From Arthrobacter sp. FB24 (lineage in GTDB: Bacteria; Actinomycetota; Actinomycetes; Actinomycetales; Micrococcaceae), in the NCBI RefSeq assembly GCF_000196235.1, contig NC_008541.1, positions 4,340,001 through 4,404,000 on the forward strand: DNA of 64,000 nt. The letters run 5' to 3'. The notes under the pieces are model-generated. The model was given only the letters and a program-made list of their open reading frames with translations, did no database searches and was not told the DNA's origin. Within the stretch, counting starts at the first letter, position 1; every line of letters starts with the position of its first letter. Position numbers and translations under genes: made by a program. Shown here piece by piece: positions 25,965 to 34,618 of the stretch.

Positions 25965-27426
25965 CAGCCGGCCGGGGCGCCGGCCCTGAGGGCCCGCGCC
26001 CCGGCTTCTTTGCCTTCCGGCTGACTATCCGGATGAGGTGGTGCCGGTCCCTGAGGTTCACCTTGAGGGTCAGCTCACCGCGCCGGGCCAGTACGACGGC
26101 GACAGTCACCGCTGCCAGGACCGGCACCCCGCCGGAAACGAGGATGGCGGTGTGCGGGTCCAGGTGCTCGGCAATCCAGCCCATCATGGGACCGCCGATG
26201 GCCTGCCCGCCGATCAGCACCATGATGTACAGGCTCATGACGCGTCCCCGGATTCCCATGTTGGAACTGATCTGCACCAGCTGGTTGGCCGCGGTTAGGA
26301 ACATCAGGCACCAGAATCCGGAGAGCACCATGGCGGCGCCGAACCACACCATGGACGGCGCCAGGGCCGCGAGGCAGAGCATCAGCCCGTACATTCCGGC
26401 ACCCAGCACCACCGACCGCAGTCGCAGCTGCCGGCGGCGGGTGGAGGTGACAGCCCCGGCGAGCGCACCCAGCGCCACCAGCGCGTTCAGCAGGCCGTAG
26501 CCTCCGGCGCCGGCGTCGTACACGTTGTCCGCGAAGGCGGCCAGCAGCACCGGCAGGCTCATGGCGAAAACTGCGATGAACCCTGCCATCAGCCAGGGCC
26601 AGTAGATGGTGGGCTTGCTCAGCGCGTACTGTAGCCCCTCCCGGAGCATGCCCTTGCGCTTCGGCGCGGGCGCAGTGATGAACAGCTGGTCCTTGCGCAG
26701 GAGCAGCAGCATTGCCACCGTGGAACAGCAGGCCACGGCATTGGCGGCGAAGGCCCAGCCGGCACCCACCGCGGTCAGCAGGAGCCCGGCTAGTGCGGGC
26801 CCGATCAGGCCGCCCAGCTGGAAGGTCGTGGAGTTCACGCTGATGGCGTTGCGCAGGTACGTGGGGCCGACGAGTTCGTTGACGAAGACCTGCCGGGCCG
26901 GCTGGTCCAGCACGGTGACCAATCCCAGGACCAGGGCGATCGCGTAGACGTGCCACACTTCGATGCGCTGGCTCAGCGCCAGGACGGCAAGGGCGGCGGC
27001 AAGCACGGCGGCCACTGACTGGCAGAGGATGAGGATCTTCCGTTTGGGGAACCTGTCCGCCATCATCCCGCCCCACGGCCCCAGCACCAGCGACGGCATG
27101 AACTGCAGCGCCACGGTGATGCCGACCGCCGTGACGGAGCCGGATAGCTGCAGCACGAGCCAGTCCTGCGCGATCCGTTGCATCCAGAGCGCGATCACCG
27201 CGATGAAGTGTCCGATGGCAAAAATGCGGAAGTTGGGGACGCGGAGGGAAATGAAGGTGTGGCGCCAGGGCAGGCGTTCGCTGACGACGGCGATCGGCTG
27301 AGTGACGTCCCGCGGCTGCGGCAGGGTCTGCGGTGCGTTCTGCGGTGCAGTCTGCAGCGGCGGAGATGCGGCGGAATCGATGACGGGCTGGCTGACGGTT
27401 GCCGTGGAAGGCGGAGGGGGTGCCAC
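25897..27426 (-). CDS. MFS transporter (drug-efflux-like, DHA3 type)
   Basis: A 509-residue major facilitator with an unusual Pro-rich cytoplasmic N-terminus of about 60 residues, then 12 hydrophobic segments starting FRIFAIGHFIAVIALWMQR. GGMMADRFPKRKILI is the conserved loop 2-3 motif, and LDQPARQVFVNELVGPTYLRNAIS is typical of EntS/enterobactin-exporter-like proteins. The C-terminus is basic and Pro/Ala-rich and reaches 68 bp into the convergent gene. The divergent LysR gene 133 bp upstream is the likely regulator. Substrate unknown. Confidence 0.88.
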   Translation of the reverse strand: MAPPPPSTATVSQPVIDSAASPPLQTAPQNAPQTLPQPRDVTQPIAVVSERLPWRHTFISLRVPNFRIFAIGHFIAVIALWMQRIAQDWLVLQLSGSVTAVGITVALQFMPSLVLGPWGGMMADRFPKRKILILCQSVAAVLAAALAVLALSQRIEVWHVYAIALVLGLVTVLDQPARQVFVNELVGPTYLRNAISVNSTTFQLGGLIGPALAGLLLTAVGAGWAFAANAVACCSTVAMLLLLRKDQLFITAPAPKRKGMLREGLQYALSKPTIYWPWLMAGFIAVFAMSLPVLLAAFADNVYDAGAGGYGLLNALVALGALAGAVTSTRRRQLRLRSVVLGAGMYGLMLCLAALAPSMVWFGAAMVLSGFWCLMFLTAANQLVQISSNMGIRGRVMSLYIMVLIGGQAIGGPMMGWIAEHLDPHTAILVSGGVPVLAAVTVAVVLARRGELTLKVNLRDRHHLIRIVSRKAKKPGRGPSGPAPRPAATRPEGRAGTPPAAAGTAARPC

Positions 27427-27516
27427 AGGGAATCCTCAAAGGTGCGGGCGGGCGGGATACGTCCACGCTATGGTGGCCCGATGGGATTGTGGAAGCGTAT
27501 TGTTCCTATAACTAAC

Positions 27517-27531
27517 ATTGCGAACCGCAAT
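27517..27531. promoter_or_regulatory. LysR-type operator candidate (T-N11-A)
   Basis: The inverted repeat ATTGCG-aac-CGCAAT contains the T-N11-A core expected for LysR-family regulators. It lies in the divergent MFS/LysR gap, 29 bases before the LysR start, where it could control both genes. Confidence 0.55.
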
Positions 27532-27559
27532 AGTCATTCCCCAGCCCCGCAGGAGTGCC

Positions 27560-28414
27560 ATGTTTGAACCCGCCCAGCTCCGCTCATTTTTGGCGGTTGC
27601 AGAGACCCTCAGCTTCACCAAGGCGGCGGAACGGCTGGGGCTTGCCCAGCCCACGGTCAGCCAGCATGTGCGCAAGCTGGAAGCCGCGGCCAAGCGGGTC
27701 CTGATTGCCCGGGATACCAGGGACGTACGGCTGACGGACAACGGCGATGCCATGGCCGGCTTCGCGCGGACCATCCTTGCGGCCCACGATGCCGCGTCCC
27801 GCTATTTCTCCGGGTCCGCGATGCGCGGCCGGCTCCGCTTCGGGACGGCGGACGACCTCGCGATCACCGGGCTCCCCCGTATCCTCCGTGAGTTCCGCCA
27901 GATCTATCCACAGATCAACCTTGAACTCACCGTGGGCCAGAGCGATCAGCTCTACCGGAAACTGAATGCCGGCCAACTGGACCTGGTTTTCGTGAAATGG
28001 GTGGCCGGCGCCAAGGACGGAACGGTGGTCCAGCACGACGCCTTCGCGTGGGTGGGCCTGGAGCAGACGGTGCTGGAGCCCGGAGACCCTGTACCGCTGA
28101 TCGCCTACCCGTCGCCCAGCCTCAGCAGGAAGCTTGCCATCGACGCCCTGGAATCCCGGGGACGGACCTGGCGAATCACGTGCACCACCCGGCAGATCAG
28201 CGGGGTCCTGGCCGCTGTTCGGGCGGGAATCGGAGTCGCCGTGATGCCGTCCTCGCTGGTTCCGGACGACCTCAAGATCATCACCCGCCGCTTTGACCTG
28301 CCTCCCGTGGGAGACGTCGACTTCACCCTGATCCGAAATCCCTTAGCCAATGCCGAAGTAATCGATGCGCTCACCCAGGCGATTGTAGGGCGCACCCTGA
28401 AGCGACCCGCCTAG
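27560..28414 (+). CDS. LysR-family transcriptional regulator
   Basis: A 284-residue LysR protein: N-terminal winged helix-turn-helix (PAQLRSFLAVAETLSFTKAA, then GLAQPTVSQHVRKLE) at residues 3-62 and a substrate-binding domain from about 88 (RLRFGTADDLAI). ATG 27560 has aggag 5 bases upstream; an in-frame start at 27518 would read through the operator-like repeat. It is divergent from the MFS transporter, which suggests it controls that efflux gene in response to its substrate. The effector is unknown. Confidence 0.92.
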   Translation: MFEPAQLRSFLAVAETLSFTKAAERLGLAQPTVSQHVRKLEAAAKRVLIARDTRDVRLTDNGDAMAGFARTILAAHDAASRYFSGSAMRGRLRFGTADDLAITGLPRILREFRQIYPQINLELTVGQSDQLYRKLNAGQLDLVFVKWVAGAKDGTVVQHDAFAWVGLEQTVLEPGDPVPLIAYPSPSLSRKLAIDALESRGRTWRITCTTRQISGVLAAVRAGIGVAVMPSSLVPDDLKIITRRFDLPPVGDVDFTLIRNPLANAEVIDALTQAIVGRTLKRPA

Positions 28415-28643
28415 GCTTTCGTACCTGTCGTTGGGTTAAGCCACTGGAGCTGACCAAGTAAGTAGGTAGTCGGGCCCGGGCAAGTGGTTATTCCACGTAA
28501 GTGATTGAAGTTATTACGTGCGTAAATTATGCTGAATTTTGTTAAAGGTTAAGCAGAAGCCGCTGACAACGATTCGATGACGAACCGTGTCCGCCCACGC
28601 TGCCTTGGGGCGCCTGACGGACAAAGTTCGGGATAGGCATGCT

Positions 28644-29024
28644 ATGACGCCAACCACGAACCACCCGCATCTTTCAGTCTCAAATACAGTCCACTCCCTC
28701 AAAACGGTACGCCCGCTGGCGGTAGGGACGCACCGCAACACGCCGGCACACCACGAAACAAGCGCACACGCTGATCTGGTCAGTCAGCGCGAACCGCACC
28801 CCGCCGCCACCCTGGTGGACACCGAGTTTGTAGGCAGCCCCTACTGCGAACGCTGCGGGACGGATGAATTCATTTACCTGGAGACGTTTGTCCCGGCAAA
28901 GTACCGGCACGACGGCACGCTCCGGAAGCCGGGCGAAGTCACGTATTTCTGCACCGGATGCGAAGAATTTTCGGCACACTCGGTCCCTGCCTCGTGGGTG
29001 CCGCCAGGCTGGTACTTGGGCTAA
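28644..29024 (+). CDS. Small protein with C-terminal zinc-ribbon-like domain
   Basis: A 126-residue protein if started at ATG 28644 (MTPTTNHPHLS); the frame is open to 28587. The first 65 residues are His/Thr-rich and without obvious fold. The C-terminal 55 carry CERCGT and CTGCEE, two C-x2-C pairs 35 residues apart that probably bind zinc. No family recognised. The 229-bp gap before it is AT-richer than its surroundings and holds no other gene I can support. It ends 42 bases before a strong terminator. Confidence 0.6.
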   Translation: MTPTTNHPHLSVSNTVHSLKTVRPLAVGTHRNTPAHHETSAHADLVSQREPHPAATLVDTEFVGSPYCERCGTDEFIYLETFVPAKYRHDGTLRKPGEVTYFCTGCEEFSAHSVPASWVPPGWYLG

Positions 29025-29065
29025 TAACGGTTGGTGCCGTTCACCTACACAGTTTCACGTCAGCA

Positions 29066-29119
29066 AATAAATCGCCGCCGTCAGGCACCCGAGGGTGCCT
29101 GACGGCGGCGATTTATTTC
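29066..29119. terminator. Bidirectional intrinsic terminator
   Basis: A perfect 26-bp inverted repeat (arms 29066-29091 and 29094-29119, only two bases between). Each arm has a GC-rich core (cgccgccgtcaggcaccc) and an AT outer end (aaataaat/atttattt), so a T-rich tail follows the hairpin on both strands. It serves the convergent zinc-ribbon gene and putA. Confidence 0.92.
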
Positions 29120-29174
29120 TGGCTGGAACCCGCACTGGCAAGGCGGCCCCCAACCCCTTGAGAAAAGAAGCCCC

Positions 29175-32100
29175 TTAGATCAGGCTGTCCGAGAGGTGGT
29201 TGGGCGTCCCGAACCGGTGCGCGGTGATGCTGACAGCCTGCTCGTGCAGGAACGGCAGCAGTTCCACGCGGCCGGCTTCGGTGACCCGGTGGGCGTAGAT
29301 GGCCAGGTCCGGACGTCCACCGGTGGCTTCAGCCAGTGCCTTCGCGTCGCCGCCAAGAAGCCGGATCCGGCCGCCGGACAGCTTTCCGGCCTCAGCGAGC
29401 GTGGCTGCGGAAGCCAGCCACGCGGCGTCGTCCGCCACCGTGACGGTGATGTCCAGGGCGGCGAGCGCTGCCTGCAGCGGAGCGGGGAGCTCGACGGCGG
29501 TGGAAACCGTCAGTGCCGAACCGGCCAGGACGCCGGCGGCTACTGTCCTGACCAAGGCGGCCACCGGCTCGCCTTCGGCGAGGCGGACCGTTACCGGCAG
29601 GGAGCGGTAGCGGAAGATGTTCCGCTCCGCCCTCAGCCCGGAAACATCCCTGGCGGTGCCGAACTCTTCGGCCCAGGCAAGGGCGTCGGAGGCCAGGGCA
29701 CGCTCCAGGGCTTCGACGGCGGGAGCGTCCAGTGAGCCCTTCGCGGCACCCAACACGCGGCGAACGCCGGAGTTGGTCACGGCCGCCGATGCTCCGCCCG
29801 CGGTGCTGGCTTTACTGACCCATTCGCCCAGGCCGACGAGGTAGTTGGGCCCTCCTGCCTTGGTACCGGCGCCGACGGCCGATTTCTTCCAGCCGCCGAA
29901 CGGCTGGCGTTGCACGATGGCCCCGGTGATGCCGCGGTTTACGTAGAGGTTGCCGGCCTGGATGGTGTCCAGCCAGAGTCCCACTTCCTCGGTGCTGAGT
30001 GAGTGCAGGCCGGCGGTCAGGCCGTACTCCACCTGGTTCTGGATGGCAATGGCGTCCTCGAGGGTATCCGCCGTCATGACGCCGAGGACCGGGCCGAAGA
30101 ACTCGGTGAGGTGGAAGTAGGATCCGCGGCGCACGCCGTAGCGGACACCCGGGCTCCAGAGCCTGCCGGTTTCGTCGAGCTTGCGCGGCTCAACGGCCCA
30201 GTTTTCGCCTTCGCCGAGGGTGGTGAGGGCATTCAGGAGCTTGCCGTTGGCGGGTTCGATGATCGGACCCATCTGGCTGGCGGGGTCTGCGGGGTAGCCA
30301 ACCTTGAGTGAGGTGACCGCGTCGATCAGCTGGTTGTGGAACCGCTTGGAAGTGGCCACGGATCCCACCAGGATCACCAGCGAGGCGGCGGAGCACTTCT
30401 GTCCGGCGTGGCCGAAGGCGGAGTAGGCCACGTCCTTGGCGGCTAGGTCCAGGTCTGCGCTGGGCGTAACGATGATGGCGTTCTTGCCGCTGGTCTCGGC
30501 CAGGAGCGGCAGGTCCTTGCGGAAGGAGCGGAACAGTTCGGCGGTCTCGTAGCCGCCGGTCAGGATCACTCGGTCCACGGCCGGGTGCGAGATCAGCTGC
30601 TGGCCAAGCTCACGTTCGCCCAGCTGGACCATGGTGAGGACGTCACGGGGCACACCGGCTTCCCAGAGTGCTTCGATCATCACGGCACCGCTGCGGCGGG
30701 CCTGCTTGGCGGGCTTGATCACGACGGCGGAGCCGGCGGCGAGTGCCGCGAGGGTGGAGCCTGCCGGGATGGCCACCGGGAAGTTCCACGGCGGGGTCAC
30801 AACGGTGAGGTTCGCGGGCACGAAGGTGGCGCCGTCGACGTCGTCGAGCCTTCGGGCGGACTCGGCGTAGTAGTGGGCGAAGTCCACGGCTTCGCTGACC
30901 TCGGGGTCGCCCTGGTCGATGGTCTTGCCGGTTTCGCTGGCCATGACCTCGAGCAGGTCCGCGCGGCGGGCCTCCAGGATGTCGCCGGCGCGGTGCAGGA
31001 CGGCGGCGCGCTCGGCGCCGCTGAGGGCGCCCCAGGCCTTGCCTTTTTCGACGGCAGTGGCGATCACCGTGTTGAGGGTCTCAGCGTCCGTGATGGTGGC
31101 CGCTTCCACGGAGGCATTGCCCAGCGTGGAGGACGGAACGCGTTCCAGGATGGCCCGGCCCCAGTCGCGGTTGGCGGGCAGGGACGGGTCAGTGTCCGGA
31201 GTGTTCTCGAAGGAGTCATGCGGCATCGGCTCGGCCGGGAGGCTGCGGTTCTGCCGGCGGTTGGGGCCGGGGACTTCGTCGTCGAGCTCTGCCAGAGAGG
31301 CGAGGAAGCGCTGCTTCTCACGCTCGAAGAGCACTTCGTTTTCGGAGAGTTCGAAGACGGCGGACATGAAGTTGTCCTGGCTGGCGCCTTCTTCGAGCCG
31401 GCGGATCAGGTAGGCGATCGCGACGTCGAATTCGGCCGGGTGCACCACGGGCGTGTAGAGGAGCAGCGAGCCGACGTCCTTCTTGACCGCTTCAGCCTGG
31501 CCCTGCGCCATGCCCAGCAGCATCTCGAACTCGATGCCGGACTCCACACCGCGCTGCTTGGCGAGCAGCCACGCGAAGGCGATGTCGAAAAGGTTGTGGC
31601 CTGCGACGCCGATCCGGATGTTCTTGATCCGGTCCGGGTGCAGCGAGTAGTTGATGACACGCTTGTAGTTGGTGTCCGAGTCCTGCTTGGTGCCCCAGGT
31701 GGCCAGCGGCCAGTCGTGCAGGGAGGATTCGACCTGTTCCATGGGCAGGTTGGCACCCTTGACCACCCGGACCTTGATGGCGGCACCGCCGTGGGCGCGG
31801 CGCTCAGCAGCCCAGTCCTGCAGGCGGATCATGGCGGCGAGGGCATCCGGGAGGTAGGCCTGGAGCACGATGCCGGCCTCGAGGTCCTTGAATTCGGGCT
31901 TGTCCAGGATCCGGGTGAACACCGCGATGGTCATGTCCAGGTCCTTGTACTCCTCCATGTCCAGGTTGATGAACTTGGCCTTCTGCCCGCCGGAGGCGAA
32001 GGACGCGGCGCGGGCGAAGAGGGGAGTGAGCTTTTCGACGACGTGCTCCACGGCCTCGTCGAAGGCCCAGACCGAGTGCGGGGCGACGGTGGAGGACACC

Positions 32101-32702
32101 TTGATGGAGACGTAGTCCACGTCGGGCCGTGCCAGCAGGGTGTGGGTGCCCTCGAGCCGGCGGGAAGCCTCATGCTCACCGAGGACGGCTTCGCCGAGGA
32201 GGTTGACGTTGAGCTTGATGCCGTCCTTGCGGATCTTGGCGATGGCCGGACCAAGCTTGGCGTCCGTGGCATCGACGATCAGGTGGCCCACCATCTCGCG
32301 GAGCACCTTCCGGGCCGCCGGGATAACGACCTGCGGCAGGACGGGCGCCATGGTGCCGCCAAGACGGACGGCGCTGCGCATGTACCAGGGCAGGAACGCG
32401 GGAACCTTCGGGGCCAGTGCTGCCAGGTTGCGGGCGGCGACATGCAGGTCTTCCGGGCGGACCACGCCGTCGACGAAGCCGACCGTGAAGTCGAGCCCGT
32501 TGGGGTCCTTCAGCACGCCGGCGAGCTGTTCAGCGGAGGCGTCCACGGGAACCTTGGCGGCCTCCGTCAACCAGTGGCGCACCAGACCGATGGTATCCCC
32601 GGCCAGGGCCTGGGCCTCGGGTACGTGGGAACCGCCCGCGGGGGCCGTTTCGGTGACCGTCTTTCCGGCGAGGACACCGGGCTCCGTAGAAATATGGGTC
32701 AT
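29175..32702 (-). CDS. putA: Bifunctional proline dehydrogenase / L-glutamate-gamma-semialdehyde dehydrogenase
   Basis: About 1175 residues. The PRODH barrel spans roughly 130-470 (AHGGAAIKVRVVKGANLPME carries the FAD-side signatures). The ALDH domain spans roughly 520-1000, with TSGKNAIIV and GHAGQKCSAASLVIL, where the Cys is the catalytic nucleophile. The enzyme oxidises proline to glutamate by channelling P5C. There is no N-terminal ribbon-helix-helix, so unlike E. coli PutA it should not act as a DNA-binding repressor. An extra C-terminal part of about 170 residues follows, as in long PutAs. ATG 32702 is preferred over GTG 32711. The adjacent APC permease gene suggests uptake of the substrate. 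Confidence 0.96.
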   Translation of the reverse strand: MTHISTEPGVLAGKTVTETAPAGGSHVPEAQALAGDTIGLVRHWLTEAAKVPVDASAEQLAGVLKDPNGLDFTVGFVDGVVRPEDLHVAARNLAALAPKVPAFLPWYMRSAVRLGGTMAPVLPQVVIPAARKVLREMVGHLIVDATDAKLGPAIAKIRKDGIKLNVNLLGEAVLGEHEASRRLEGTHTLLARPDVDYVSIKVSSTVAPHSVWAFDEAVEHVVEKLTPLFARAASFASGGQKAKFINLDMEEYKDLDMTIAVFTRILDKPEFKDLEAGIVLQAYLPDALAAMIRLQDWAAERRAHGGAAIKVRVVKGANLPMEQVESSLHDWPLATWGTKQDSDTNYKRVINYSLHPDRIKNIRIGVAGHNLFDIAFAWLLAKQRGVESGIEFEMLLGMAQGQAEAVKKDVGSLLLYTPVVHPAEFDVAIAYLIRRLEEGASQDNFMSAVFELSENEVLFEREKQRFLASLAELDDEVPGPNRRQNRSLPAEPMPHDSFENTPDTDPSLPANRDWGRAILERVPSSTLGNASVEAATITDAETLNTVIATAVEKGKAWGALSGAERAAVLHRAGDILEARRADLLEVMASETGKTIDQGDPEVSEAVDFAHYYAESARRLDDVDGATFVPANLTVVTPPWNFPVAIPAGSTLAALAAGSAVVIKPAKQARRSGAVMIEALWEAGVPRDVLTMVQLGERELGQQLISHPAVDRVILTGGYETAELFRSFRKDLPLLAETSGKNAIIVTPSADLDLAAKDVAYSAFGHAGQKCSAASLVILVGSVATSKRFHNQLIDAVTSLKVGYPADPASQMGPIIEPANGKLLNALTTLGEGENWAVEPRKLDETGRLWSPGVRYGVRRGSYFHLTEFFGPVLGVMTADTLEDAIAIQNQVEYGLTAGLHSLSTEEVGLWLDTIQAGNLYVNRGITGAIVQRQPFGGWKKSAVGAGTKAGGPNYLVGLGEWVSKASTAGGASAAVTNSGVRRVLGAAKGSLDAPAVEALERALASDALAWAEEFGTARDVSGLRAERNIFRYRSLPVTVRLAEGEPVAALVRTVAAGVLAGSALTVSTAVELPAPLQAALAALDITVTVADDAAWLASAATLAEAGKLSGGRIRLLGGDAKALAEATGGRPDLAIYAHRVTEAGRVELLPFLHEQAVSITAHRFGTPNHLSDSLI

Positions 32703-32848
32703 GGCTAACACTCGTTCTTTCCGTTGGTGAGGACCTTCTTTCCACCAGTATGAGCCTGCCGTAACTTAAGATAAAGCGACGTTTTCTGAGCAATACAGGT
32801 TAGAAAATCCGATGATTCTGAATCCCGCCCGAACGTTCGGAAACCACC

Positions 32849-32903
32849 CGGACCCTCTCTCACTTCCTGCCCCTTTCTGACGGACCCTCTCTCACTTCCT
32901 GCC
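32849..32903 (+). repeat. 32-bp-period direct repeat (family shared with 21.2 kb)
   Basis: The 23-base string CGGACCCTCTCTCACTTCC+TGC at 32849-32871 recurs exactly at 32881-32903, a period of 32 bp. It matches the 21.2-kb unit in the GAC-CTCTCTCA-TCCTGCC frame and the spacing of the pyrimidine-rich linker. It lies upstream of putA within the 311-bp gap 32703-33013. Confidence 0.85.
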
Positions 32904-32908
32904 GGAAA

Positions 32909-32948
32909 CGACGAACCCCCTCCCACCGGGGTGAGAGAGGGTTCGTCG
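32909..32948 (-). terminator. Hairpin terminator of the APC permease gene
   Basis: The arms cgacgaaccccctc and gagagggttcgtcg pair over 14 bp with one mismatch. Read on the minus strand, the stem is followed by a short tttcc. It stands 66 bp past the permease stop and before putA, so it most likely ends permease transcription. One arm itself resembles the flanking repeat. Confidence 0.6.
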
Positions 32949-32958
32949 ATATGGCACC

Positions 32959-32997
32959 GGATCTGAGAGAGCGTCCGGTTGTTTGTGGCAGGAAGCG
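32959..32997 (-). repeat. Inverted copy of the 32-bp repeat family
   Basis: On the minus strand this reads CGCTTCCTGCC, an 11-base spacer, then GACGCTCTCTCAGATCC, identical in its second half to the 21.2-kb unit and keeping the same 11-base spacing. Together with the direct copies at 32849-32903 and the hairpin between, the gap upstream of putA is nearly filled by this repeat family. Confidence 0.8.
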
Positions 32998-33013
32998 AGC
33001 GGGCTTTGGGTGG

Positions 33014-34477
33014 CTACGCCAGGGGGCGGTGCATCTCGACGGCCTCTTCGTGCCGTGGACTGTCCGGGTTCATCAGGGAATGCTTGCGGCCGTAGCCGAA
33101 GTAGATGACCAGCCCGACCACGAGCCAGATGCCGAAGCGCAGCCAGGTTTCCCAGTGCAGCTGGAACATCAGGAAGGCCGAGGCCAGCACCCCGAATGCG
33201 GGAACCAGGGGCATGAAGGGCAGCCGGAAGGCGCGCGGAGCGTCCGGCTTCTTGTAGCGGAAGACGATCACCGAGAAACAGACCACCACGAACGCGGCCA
33301 GGATGCCGATGTTGGTCAGGTCTGCGACGGCCTTGATCGGGAAGACGCCTGCCAGCAGGGCCGAAGCAACACCGGCGATCCAGGTGACGCGCTGCGGAGT
33401 GCCGTGATGGTCCGTCTTGGAGAACCAGCCCGGGAGCAGGCCGTCGCGGCTCATGGAGAACCACACGCGGGTGACCCCGAGGAGGAAGGTCAGCATCACG
33501 GTGAGGATGGACAGCACCGCGAACACGGAGATGATGGTGGCAATGACGGGCAGGCCGACGCCGGTGAACGCGGAGGCGAATCCGGCCTTCGGATCGATGT
33601 CCTTGTAGTTCTGCATGCCGGTGAGGACCAGCGTGGCCGCCACGTAGAGCAACATGGCGATGATGAGCGAGAGGATGATTGCCTTCGGCATGTGCTTCTT
33701 GCCATCGGTGGCTTCCTCTGCCGCGGTACTCATAGCGTCGTAGCCAAAGACAGCGAAGAACACGGTGGCCGAACCAGCCAGCACCGGGCCGAAGCCGCTT
33801 GGCATGAACGGGTTGTAATTGTTCGTGTCGATGTAGAAGATGCCCAGGCCAATGATGAACAGAATGAGGACAACCTTGATGGCCACCGCCACCAGTTCAA
33901 ACCGGCCGAACGCCCGGGTACCGCGGGACAGGATCCAGGTCACGATGAGGCAGACGACGATGGCCGGGATGTTGACGATTCCGCCCTTGCCCTCGTCCGG
34001 GGTGGATGTCATCCAGACGGGCATGTGGACCCCGATGCCGGAGAGGAACGCGTCAAAGTAGCCGGAAATACCAATGGCCACGACGGCCACAATGGCAATG
34101 TACTCAAGGAGCAGGTCCCAGCCGATGAACCAGCCGATCACTTCACCAAGGGCCACATAGCCGTAGGTGTAGGCCGAGCCCGCACGTGGAATCATGCCGG
34201 CAAATTCCGCGTAGGACAACGCGGCGGCCGCAGAGGCAAGGCCGGCTATCAGGAAGGAAAACAGCACCGCCGGCCCCACGCCCGGCTCGCTTTCGCTGCC
34301 GTGGGCGACGAGGCCCGCCAGGGAGAAGATGCCGACGCCGATGATGCCGCCGACGCCGATGGCCGTCAACTGCCACAGGCCCAGGCTTTTCATCAACCCG
34401 CTGTGTTTATTTTCTTCTTCTATGTCGTCAATAGGCTTACGCCGCATGATCGACTGGGCTAAATCTTTTGTGCTCAT
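33014..34477 (-). CDS. APC-superfamily amino acid permease
   Basis: A 487-residue permease with about 12-13 hydrophobic segments. The first helix has the unwound motif TAIGVGGIIGVGIFSLAG that binds the substrate amino group, and EFAGMIPRAGSAYTYGYVALGE follows helix three; the pattern fits the cationic-amino-acid-transporter (YfnA/CAT-like) group. Its position upstream of putA and the divergent LysR regulator suggest catabolic amino acid uptake, but proline specificity is not shown. The start follows aggagtccctg. Confidence 0.9.
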   Translation of the reverse strand: MSTKDLAQSIMRRKPIDDIEEENKHSGLMKSLGLWQLTAIGVGGIIGVGIFSLAGLVAHGSESEPGVGPAVLFSFLIAGLASAAAALSYAEFAGMIPRAGSAYTYGYVALGEVIGWFIGWDLLLEYIAIVAVVAIGISGYFDAFLSGIGVHMPVWMTSTPDEGKGGIVNIPAIVVCLIVTWILSRGTRAFGRFELVAVAIKVVLILFIIGLGIFYIDTNNYNPFMPSGFGPVLAGSATVFFAVFGYDAMSTAAEEATDGKKHMPKAIILSLIIAMLLYVAATLVLTGMQNYKDIDPKAGFASAFTGVGLPVIATIISVFAVLSILTVMLTFLLGVTRVWFSMSRDGLLPGWFSKTDHHGTPQRVTWIAGVASALLAGVFPIKAVADLTNIGILAAFVVVCFSVIVFRYKKPDAPRAFRLPFMPLVPAFGVLASAFLMFQLHWETWLRFGIWLVVGLVIYFGYGRKHSLMNPDSPRHEEAVEMHRPLA

Positions 34478-34545
34478 CAGGGACTCCTGCTTAGATGTGG
34501 ACCCATCAATCCGCCCTGTGATGGGGGTAACTCAGTCTGTTTAGT

Positions 34546-34563
34546 ATGCAAGCCCAATTGCAT
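34546..34563. promoter_or_regulatory. Inverted repeat in the permease/LysR divergent promoter
   Basis: ATGCAA-gcccaa-TTGCAT is a perfect 6-bp inverted repeat with a 6-base spacer. A second palindromic pair, ctaat/attag, lies at 34582-34599, and cattaga occurs twice (34561, 34594). The 141-bp gap is unusually AT-rich. These are good candidate sites for the LysR protein encoded next to them. Confidence 0.5.
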
Positions 34564-34618
34564 TAGATAAAGTGAATTCTCCTAATTAATATTCATTAGA
34601 TTTAGCGAAGGAACAGCG

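Noticed and set aside
30585..32708. A 707-aa plus-strand frame
   Set aside because: It is antisense to putA, has Gly/Val/Asp-rich low-information composition and no recognisable domain.
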